Part shown: in pieces, positions 45,604 to 52,251 of the stretch
Numbering within the stretch: the first letter of the stretch is position 1
How the letters are laid out: each line of letters begins with the position of its first letter
Position numbers and translations under genes: made by a program
Source: Flavobacteriales bacterium
Lineage (GTDB): Bacteria; Bacteroidota; Bacteroidia; Flavobacteriales_F; PHOS-HE28
NCBI GenBank assembly: GCA_016705545.1
Contig: JADIYA010000001.1
Coordinates: 558,001-622,000, forward strand
DNA: 64,000 nt
Direction of reading: 5' to 3'
The notes under the pieces: generated by a model
The model's database searches: none
Seen by the model: only the letters and a program-made list of their open reading frames with translations
What the model was told of the DNA's origin: nothing

Positions 45604-47355
45604 TCATGGGGCCATGATGAACACGTTCTTGGTCGTTGAGCTTCCGTCAATGAACTCCGTTCTCAGCTGGTAGATACCCGTGGCGATCGAGCCCGGATCG
45701 ACCGGCCAGGTCCCGCAGCCACGACCACTCGCATCCATCAACCACTGTCGCACCACCTCCTTCACGGTGCAGGGAGTAACCGCCACCAACGATGAATGGG
45801 TGCTGGTGCCATCGAAGTCGGTTTGCCGAAGGCGATAGTAGCGGACGGCTGCCACCGGTTCCGTATCACGGTACTCATAGTGCGTCATGTATTGCGAGTT
45901 GCCAGCACCGGTGAGCTCTCCAATGGGTGCCCAGATGCTCGCATCAAGACTGCGCTCAACAGTGAACAGGTCGTTGTTCCGTTCCGTGGCCGTGTTCCAA
46001 CGTACCAGCACTCCATCGCTCGCGCAGGTTGCAGTGAAGTCGATCAGTTCGATCGGCAACACGGGCGTGCATGAGATCGTGGCGGTTCCGAAGAAATCGA
46101 GCGTGACGTTCGCGGTCACATAGCTCCAGTTGCTCATGCATATGATGAACTGCTGGCCGGCGATCACCGGCAGCTCCGGGGCGTAATTGCCTGGATCGCC
46201 ACCGGGCGGAAGGGTATTGGCCAGGCCTGCACCACCCCAAGGGACGGCATCCCACACGCAGCGCACGGGCGGCAGTGTATTATTCGCAATAGCGGAACAG
46301 GTCGCAGGCCCGGAATAGGCCCACATGGCCCAGTCATAGTAGCCCACCTGCTGCCCGCCCGCTCCGAAACTGAAGCCCAGGCTACCGCTCGCACCTATCG
46401 TGAAGAGCATCCAACTACTGTTGAGTTCACCGGCATACAAGCAACCGTAGTCCGTGCCGCCCCAAGGCGGCGGCGGAATGCCGCCTCCGAAGGCTGGATT
46501 GCTGATTGAGCCCGGCCCCGGTATCTCGTCGATGCTCCCGAAACCGCTGGGTGTGATCGGGAAGGTGAACGGGTCGCAAACGCACATCACGTTCGGGCAA
46601 TCGCCGCTTGGGTCACCGCTGTTCAATACAGTGCTGCAGCTGCCGCCAGGGTCAGGACCCGGTCCGCCCCCGCCGTTCCACGAACAGGTGGTGCCACCGA
46701 TGGAAATGAGCGCTGAATCCAGGCTTCCGGTGCTCAGTGTGCCAGAGTATAGCACAGCGCCACCGAAGTACTTCAATGTATAGGTGGCTCCGTTCCATCC
46801 ATTGGCCGCAGCGTCCATCATGTACAGCACATAGCAGCCCTCGCCCAAGCAAAGCGTGTCGTTGTACCCTGCACCACCGCCCTGCAGCAACGTGCCATTC
46901 CAGGTGAAGTCCCACGAAACTTGGGCCGGCGCGCTTCCATTGGTGACGATGAACTGCAAGGTGGTGGTTCCTGGTGGGCATCCCCCGCCGTTGGCAGGAT
47001 CGCACGGCTGGGCATCGCCAAGCACGAAGGTGTCGGTGCCGTGAGGGCCGTTGGGCAAGTTGGTGTCCCAATCGAAGTCGCCCGTCCAATCCTCGATGAA
47101 CCAATCGATATCGTCCCAGCCATCGCTGCTGCTGTCGTACATCAACAAAGTGTAGCAGCCATCGGGCAGGCAGATATCCTCGTCCCAAGGAGCGTTACCG
47201 CTCGCCCATGTCACACCCATGGCATCAATGAGCTCCCAAGTGACATCCGGAGCACCGACGCCATCGGTCACCGTGATTGTGTACCACGTGCATTGAGCAT
47301 TCACGGTGAGCGTGACGCTCAACAAGGCCAACAACAGGAAGACTTTGCGGGCCAT
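45604..47355 (-). CDS. Large secreted T9SS surface protein, two repeated beta modules
   Basis: This protein of about 583 residues has a signal peptide ending TVNAQ. Two related modules of about 100 residues each contain CLPDGCYTLLMYDSSSDGWD and CLGEGCYVLYMMDAAANGWN. A Gly/Pro-rich stretch, a middle domain with CVCDPFTFPITP, and a fibronectin-like segment (WNTATERNNDLFTVERS) follow. The tail is a degenerate T9SS sorting domain (ATGIYQLRTEF...FIMAP). No haem motif or enzyme signature is present. It lies between the two cytochrome groups on the same strand; whether it belongs to them functionally is unknown. The ATG at 47355 is preferred to 47373 because it begins the leader. Confidence 0.8.
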   Translation of the reverse strand: MARKVFLLLALLSVTLTVNAQCTWYTITVTDGVGAPDVTWELIDAMGVTWASGNAPWDEDICLPDGCYTLLMYDSSSDGWDDIDWFIEDWTGDFDWDTNLPNGPHGTDTFVLGDAQPCDPANGGGCPPGTTTLQFIVTNGSAPAQVSWDFTWNGTLLQGGGAGYNDTLCLGEGCYVLYMMDAAANGWNGATYTLKYFGGAVLYSGTLSTGSLDSALISIGGTTCSWNGGGGPGPDPGGSCSTVLNSGDPSGDCPNVMCVCDPFTFPITPSGFGSIDEIPGPGSISNPAFGGGIPPPPWGGTDYGCLYAGELNSSWMLFTIGASGSLGFSFGAGGQQVGYYDWAMWAYSGPATCSAIANNTLPPVRCVWDAVPWGGAGLANTLPPGGDPGNYAPELPVIAGQQFIICMSNWSYVTANVTLDFFGTATISCTPVLPIELIDFTATCASDGVLVRWNTATERNNDLFTVERSLDASIWAPIGELTGAGNSQYMTHYEYRDTEPVAAVRYYRLRQTDFDGTSTHSSLVAVTPCTVKEVVRQWLMDASGRGCGTWPVDPGSIATGIYQLRTEFIDGSSTTKNVFIMAP

Positions 47356-47465
47356 GGCCCCAAGAATCCTCATGAAAAAAGATTGAACGGTTGACGAACG
47401 CTCAAGAAACCACTGCTGAATAGGGCTTCTTGTCCGCGCCGCAGGTTTACCTGCTCACGCGTGGA

Positions 47466-47852
47466 TCAACCAATCGACTTGGGGGGATGGAAAACCGTTC
47501 GCCCGGGCCACTCGCCAACCTCCAAGACCTGGCCCGCAGCCGAAACGATGCGGTGAATCGCCAAGGGAAACGTTACAACTGGGTTGGCTGTGGGAAGGAA
47601 CAGATGCATGGCCATCGAAGAACCGTGGAAAGGCAAGTCTCCGTGCCTGTTCGAATCTCGGCGCGCGTGCTCAATATCCGTGAAGTGAAGCAGGAGGAAT
47701 TCTCCCCAGCCCATGGCTCCCCCGCTCTCGATCAGATGCTCCGCGTAGTGGTGCTGTAGCGAAGGCACGCGCGCAATCTCCGCAAGTCCTCCCGGAGCCC
47801 ACGTGCTCAATAGCATATGAACCATAAGTACAGCGCCTGCGAATTGCTTCAT
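47466..47852 (-). CDS. Small hypothetical exported protein
   Basis: This is a 128-residue protein with a hydrophobic leader (MKQFAGAVLMVHMLLSTW). The body has VPSLQHHYAEHL, EFLLLHFTD, HGDLPFHG and a hydrophobic tail. The spacing HHYxEH...FLxxHxxxxx...LPF reminds me of small Bacteroidota proteins found near metal-efflux or receptor genes, but this is recall, not a match I can prove. It starts at the ATG at 47852; the frame upstream of it is not convincing. It lies between the T9SS protein and the 12-haem cytochrome in an AT-richer stretch. Confidence 0.55.
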   Translation of the reverse strand: MKQFAGAVLMVHMLLSTWAPGGLAEIARVPSLQHHYAEHLIESGGAMGWGEFLLLHFTDIEHARRDSNRHGDLPFHGSSMAMHLFLPTANPVVTFPLAIHRIVSAAGQVLEVGEWPGRTVFHPPKSIG

Positions 47853-48125
47853 TCCAGCTTCAAAGGTAAAGTGCGCCCCGTGGCAGTTCCATGACATTAA
47901 TCTGGAAAGGCCCTTCCCATCGACGGAATTGCATAAGACTGAGCTCGAACCCTCCATCCCAGAGAGGTGGTCCACTTGAAAGCGATTGGGACCCAGGATG
48001 ATCCCAAGCATTGAAGCGGTGAACCTGGCAGACCAAGCACACTTCTTTCTATTGGAACCAGTTCAGCAGGATGCATGGCTTGCAATGCCATGCTCGTTCG
48101 GAAGCCCTTCGGTCAGGAGTGCGAT

Positions 48126-49139
48126 TCAATCGTCGTCCTTTTCACGGCCTTGGGTGGCTCGCGCACCTTTCCCATCAGGCCCGGATCGTCCATCCCTCCG
48201 GATATCGTCTTCATCGCCACTACGATGACAGCGTACGCAATCGGTGATGTTGGTGAAGCCTTCTTCCCGATGCTCACTCAGAATGTTCCTGAGAGTGTGC
48301 TCATGGCAACCATAGCACGTATAAGTGCTGTAGTCCTTGGTCCGGTGGCAGGTGGCGCATTTCGCATTGTGATCGCCATCAAGGCGGAAGTACCTCGAAT
48401 GGTCGAAGGTGGATGGCGACCAGGCATTCGTCTCATGGCAGCTCGCGCAATTGTCCTTAGCACCCCGGTGGAAGGCATCGGCGGGTGGTTGGTGACAAGC
48501 GGCGCATTGGCTCTTCTCTGCTGAAGACAACACCGTATGGTCGAAGGTCGCAGGTTTCCATGCTCTTGTGGAATGGCAACTGGCGCAATTGCCCTTTATG
48601 CGCTCATGCAGGGCATCGGCTGGGCGTTGATGACAGCTCGCGCAATCTTCCTTGCTCGCGGCAGAGAGCAAAGCGTGGTCGAACTCGCGTGCGGGCTTCC
48701 ACGCCTGTGTATAGTGGCAGGCCGCGCATTTATTGGGCAGGGGGTTGTGCAGCGCGTCCGTTGGCTTCGCGTGGCAACGATTGCAATCCTCAACGATGGC
48801 AGTGGGAACCAACCCATGCTCGAAGCCGCCCATGGTCAGGTCCGCGTTCCGCCCCGTGTGCTCGCTATGGCACGCAACGCACTCTAAAATTCCGAGCGCC
48901 TCATGAAAGAGCGTCGGCTGCGCGTCGAGCAGCGTATCCCTACCGATGTCCGCGACAGCGTGACAGGCGATGCATTTGGAGTTCGGCAAGCCCGCGAATG
49001 GCTGGTGGCAGGAGAAGCAATCGTTGCCGGTCCTCTGGTGGCCTTCCGATAGTTCCCCGGGTTCGAGCATGCTGTGCGGGAAGAGCCACACGAGCCCGAT
49101 GAACACACCGACCAAGGCAAGGAAAATCAGCTTCTTCAT
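48126..49139 (-). CDS. 12-haem c-type cytochrome with N-terminal membrane anchor
   Basis: This 337-residue protein starts with a single helix (MKKLIFLALVGVFIGLVWLF) that lacks a clear cleavage site and may stay as an anchor in the inner membrane. Twelve CxxCH motifs follow by direct count, from CFSCH (about 42) to CVRCH near 315. The middle repeats a unit of about 45 residues of the form CASCHxxPADALHExxKxxCASCHxTxAWKPxxFDH, so it grew by module duplication. The C-terminal tail is Asp/Arg-rich and haem-free. It is coupled to the upstream cytochrome b by an ATGA overlap. Inferred role: accepting electrons from that cytochrome b in the periplasm. Confidence 0.88.
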   Translation of the reverse strand: MKKLIFLALVGVFIGLVWLFPHSMLEPGELSEGHQRTGNDCFSCHQPFAGLPNSKCIACHAVADIGRDTLLDAQPTLFHEALGILECVACHSEHTGRNADLTMGGFEHGLVPTAIVEDCNRCHAKPTDALHNPLPNKCAACHYTQAWKPAREFDHALLSAASKEDCASCHQRPADALHERIKGNCASCHSTRAWKPATFDHTVLSSAEKSQCAACHQPPADAFHRGAKDNCASCHETNAWSPSTFDHSRYFRLDGDHNAKCATCHRTKDYSTYTCYGCHEHTLRNILSEHREEGFTNITDCVRCHRSGDEDDIRRDGRSGPDGKGARATQGREKDDD

Positions 49140-49708
49140 TTGCCGAACATCAGGACGGTGAGGATGTGCAGCAAGGTGAAGAAGCCCAGCGTGTAGGCGA
49201 TGGGCAAGTGGATCACGCGCCATTGCTTCATGGCGTTCACCGTCACCGCATCGAAGAAGAGCGCTTTGTTGACCTCAGCGGAGGCGGATCCGCTCTCAAT
49301 CAAGGCGAGCCGCCGTTCCTCCAACGAAGCGCCCGCGCTCTTCAACAGGTATTTGCCCACGAGTCCGCTCGCCACACTGATCAACAGCATGTAGGTGGCC
49401 AGCCATGGAAGGCGGGCGTTGAAATGGATGCCGGCATGCACGAGGATCATCACCGAGCCGGCCCACGCGAGGTACTCATGCACGGCGAGGAAGGTCCGCG
49501 GTGAGCCCGAGGAGATGATCCTCCGCTTGCGCAGAGAATACACGAAGGACAACACGATGAGGGCTGTCCCCACCGGCCCCAAATAGCGTCCGACATTGTC
49601 CAACCCCATGGCGTGCAGCCCGCGATCGAGCAGGATGGCTGCCGCGACCATCACCATGTACATCGCGGCGAACGGCAGGACATGCTTGATGAACAACGGC
49701 AGCTTCAC
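49136..49708 (-). CDS. Di-haem b-type membrane cytochrome (short paralogue)
   Basis: This 190-residue protein starts at a GTG. Helices are near 8-28, 42-58, 80-98, 104-124 and 165-185. It shows the same two H-x13-H pairs as the 284-residue protein at 44430: VHEYLAWAGSVMILVH and IHLPIAYTLGFFTLLH, with the shared GLVGKYLLKSAG...LEERRLAL loop matching GVIGRFIYIQIPR...LEGRELSL. The two are clear paralogues, each paired with a multihaem cytochrome gene. This one lacks most of the soluble stretch and the extra N-terminal His region. It precedes the 12-haem gene with ATGA overlap and is divergent from the ferritin-VIT1 gene. Confidence 0.78.
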   Translation of the reverse strand: MKLPLFIKHVLPFAAMYMVMVAAAILLDRGLHAMGLDNVGRYLGPVGTALIVLSFVYSLRKRRIISSGSPRTFLAVHEYLAWAGSVMILVHAGIHFNARLPWLATYMLLISVASGLVGKYLLKSAGASLEERRLALIESGSASAEVNKALFFDAVTVNAMKQWRVIHLPIAYTLGFFTLLHILTVLMFGK

Positions 49709-49835
49709 CCCTTTGGCTCTGAGCTATTCGCGCAAGCAAGGCAGTGCTATCCGAACAGGAGGCAACAATCGTCAGTCAGGGCCAATAACGGCTCGGCAAC
49801 CCGTACTCACTCAGAATCCTTCCGACCTTGTGCGC

Positions 49836-50960
49836 ATGTCCGCACCATCGACCCGCCGCCGCGTCGAGAGCCTCCGCACCGAAGTGGACGCGGCATTCCT
49901 GTATGACCGTATCGCGGCGCACGAGGACGACCCCCAGGTGGCGAAGCTCTTCCGCGAGATCGCCGCCATCGAGCGTGGCCATGCCGAGCATGCCTTCGGG
50001 CAATTGAGAACGGATGGGACCTTGAAGACGATGCCTGACCCCTCCTGGCGCGCACGCATTCTGGACCGCATCGGCAAGCGAATGGGATATGGTCATGTAA
50101 TCGCGCAGCTAATGGACGTGGAGAAGGGGCTTGCATCGGCGAACGAGTCGTTGAAAAGCAAGGCTGGCATGCCGTTGAGCGGCGGGGAGCGCAACCATGT
50201 GCTCATCCTGCAGTCGCTAATGGCCAACAAGCGCGGCATGGGCGGCGAGCAACTCGGCCGATTGGAAGGCAAGCACAAGACCGTGGGCGGGAATGCATTG
50301 CGCGCAGCAGTGCTCGGCGCGAACGATGGATTGGTGAGCAACATGAGCCTGGTGATGGGCGTGGCGGGCGCCACCGATGGAGATCAAGGCGTGCTACTTG
50401 CCGGATTGGCCGGATTGCTTGCGGGCGCCCTGAGCATGGCGCTGGGCGAATGGATCAGTGTGAAGAGCTCGCAGGAGCTCTACGAGCGGCAGATGGCGCT
50501 GGAGATGACGGAACTGGAGATGAACCCTGAAGGCGAGCGCAAGGAGCTGGTGCTGATCTTCATGGCGAAGGGCATCTCAGAAGCGGAAGCCGAGCGGCTC
50601 GCCACCGAGGCGATGACGAACAAGGACAAGGCGCACGCGCTCCTGGTGAAGGAGGAACTGGGCATCAATGCAGAGGAGCTGAAAGGTTCGGCATGGGAAG
50701 CCGCCTTCACCTCCTTCATCCTGTTTGCCGTTGGCGCCATCATTCCCGTGATCCCGTTCTTCTTCACCGGCGGCATGCACGCGATCCTGATCAGCGTGGG
50801 ACTTAGCGCTGCCGGGCTCTTCATCATCGGCAGCGCCATCACGCTCTTCACGGGCCGTGGCGTGTGGTTCTCCGGCATGAGACAGGTGCTCTTTGGCCTG
50901 GCGGCAGCGGCCGTCACCTTCGGGATTGGCAAACTGATCGGGGTGAATGTGGCGGGGTGA
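49836..50960 (+). CDS. Ferritin-like domain fused to VIT1/CCC1 transporter (MbfA-like)
   Basis: This is a 374-residue fusion. Residues about 1-140 are a rubrerythrin/ferritin-type helical bundle with metal-ligand Glu/His in FREIAAIERGHAEHAF and LMDVEKG. Residues about 145-374 are a VIT1/CCC1 iron-manganese transporter with LGANDGLVSNMSLVMGVAGA, GALSMALGEWISVKSSQEL and four to five helices. MbfA of alpha-proteobacteria exports iron and protects against peroxide; a similar role is inferred. The ATG at 49836 starts at the ferritin domain; the longer frame is antisense to cytochrome b. It borders the cytochrome locus, where iron and haem demand is high. Confidence 0.87.
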   Translation: MSAPSTRRRVESLRTEVDAAFLYDRIAAHEDDPQVAKLFREIAAIERGHAEHAFGQLRTDGTLKTMPDPSWRARILDRIGKRMGYGHVIAQLMDVEKGLASANESLKSKAGMPLSGGERNHVLILQSLMANKRGMGGEQLGRLEGKHKTVGGNALRAAVLGANDGLVSNMSLVMGVAGATDGDQGVLLAGLAGLLAGALSMALGEWISVKSSQELYERQMALEMTELEMNPEGERKELVLIFMAKGISEAEAERLATEAMTNKDKAHALLVKEELGINAEELKGSAWEAAFTSFILFAVGAIIPVIPFFFTGGMHAILISVGLSAAGLFIIGSAITLFTGRGVWFSGMRQVLFGLAAAAVTFGIGKLIGVNVAG

Positions 50961-50978
50961 ACAGGCTAGTAGACTCTT

Positions 50979-52220
50979 CTACAATCCCAACAACACCTCC
51001 CCCGGATCCTTCCCGCCGAAGACCATCTTGTCCGGATCCTCGATCATCTGCTTCACGGCCATGAGGAAGCTCACGCTCTCCTTGCCGTCGATGATGCGGT
51101 GATCGTAGCTGAGCGCCACGTACATGATGGGACGGATGACGACCTGCCCATGCACGGCCACGGGACGCTCCACGATATTGTGCATGCCCAGGATGGCGCT
51201 CTGCGGCGGGTTGAGGATGGGCGTGCTGAGCATGCTGCCGAATACGCCGCCGTTGGTGATGGTGAAGGTGCCGCCGGTCATCTCCTCGAGGCTGAGCTTG
51301 CCATCGCGAGCCTTCACGGCCAACGCCTTGATGCCCGCTTCGATCTCGGCGAGCGAGAGTTTCTCCGCGTTGCGCAGCACGGGTACCATCAATCCTTTCG
51401 GTGAGCTCACCGCGATGCCGATGTCAGCGTAGTCGTGCGTCACCAGCTCATCGCCATCAATCTGGCCATTCACCGCTGGGAACAAGCGCAGGGCCTCTGT
51501 CACAGCCTTGGTGAAGAAGCTCATGAAGCCGAGGTTCACGCCGTGCGCCTCCTTGAACTTGTCTTTGTACTTGTCCCTCAGGGCCATCACCGCGCTCATA
51601 TCCACCTCGTTGAAGGTGGTGAGCATGGCGGTCTGGTTCTTCACGGCCACCAAGCGCTCGGCCACCTTCTTGCGCAGGGTGGTCATCTTCTGGCGGTTCT
51701 GGTTGCGCGATCCGCCCCAGCCGTTCAGCGCGATGGCATCGGCTTTCACGCCGCCGGCCACGTATGCCGCCACATCGCTCTTGGTGATCCGGCCATTGGG
51801 ACCGCTGCCCTTCACCTTTTCGATGCTCACGCCCTTCTCATCGAGCATCGCCTTCGCGACGGGGGTCGCATGGGCTGATGAAACAAGAGCGGGAGCAGGG
51901 GCAGGCGTAACGCTTGGTACGGACTTCTTTACCTCCTGCGCTTGCGCTTGCGCCTGTTCCTTGGACTTGGGTTCAGGCTTCACGCTTGTATCGATCGTCA
52001 CCACCACATCGCCCACTTTCACTTCGGCGTCCGCAGCGGCGAGCAGCTTCACCTTGCCTGCCTCCTCGGCAATGACCTCCAGGGTGGCCTTGTCGCTGTC
52101 GATCTCGCCCAGCACCTGGTCCTTGTTCACCACATCGCCATCCTTCACGTTCCAGCGCGCGATGCGCACTTCGCTGATGCTCTCTCCTGGACTGGGGACT
52201 TTGATCTCGACGATGGCCAT
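50979..52220 (-). CDS. sucB: Dihydrolipoamide succinyltransferase (E2 of 2-oxoglutarate dehydrogenase)
   Basis: SucB transfers the succinyl group from E1 to CoA through a swinging lipoyl arm in the TCA cycle. The protein has 413 residues. The N-terminal lipoyl domain (1-77) has the lipoylated Lys in EIDSDKATLEV. A Pro/Ala-rich linker and a peripheral subunit-binding domain (VAKAMLDEKGVSIEKVKGSG) follow. The acyltransferase core includes MTTLRKKVAERL and the catalytic SYDHRIIDGKESV, ending in VFGGKDPGEVLLGL. The start at 52220 gives the family N-terminus MAIVEIKVPS. It lies 31 bp downstream of sucA. Its last 42 codons are nearly duplicated at 32428. Confidence 0.96.
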   Translation of the reverse strand: MAIVEIKVPSPGESISEVRIARWNVKDGDVVNKDQVLGEIDSDKATLEVIAEEAGKVKLLAAADAEVKVGDVVVTIDTSVKPEPKSKEQAQAQAQEVKKSVPSVTPAPAPALVSSAHATPVAKAMLDEKGVSIEKVKGSGPNGRITKSDVAAYVAGGVKADAIALNGWGGSRNQNRQKMTTLRKKVAERLVAVKNQTAMLTTFNEVDMSAVMALRDKYKDKFKEAHGVNLGFMSFFTKAVTEALRLFPAVNGQIDGDELVTHDYADIGIAVSSPKGLMVPVLRNAEKLSLAEIEAGIKALAVKARDGKLSLEEMTGGTFTITNGGVFGSMLSTPILNPPQSAILGMHNIVERPVAVHGQVVIRPIMYVALSYDHRIIDGKESVSFLMAVKQMIEDPDKMVFGGKDPGEVLLGL

Positions 52221-52251
52221 GGGGGCGGTGGTCAGTTGTTGGTTGTCAGTT

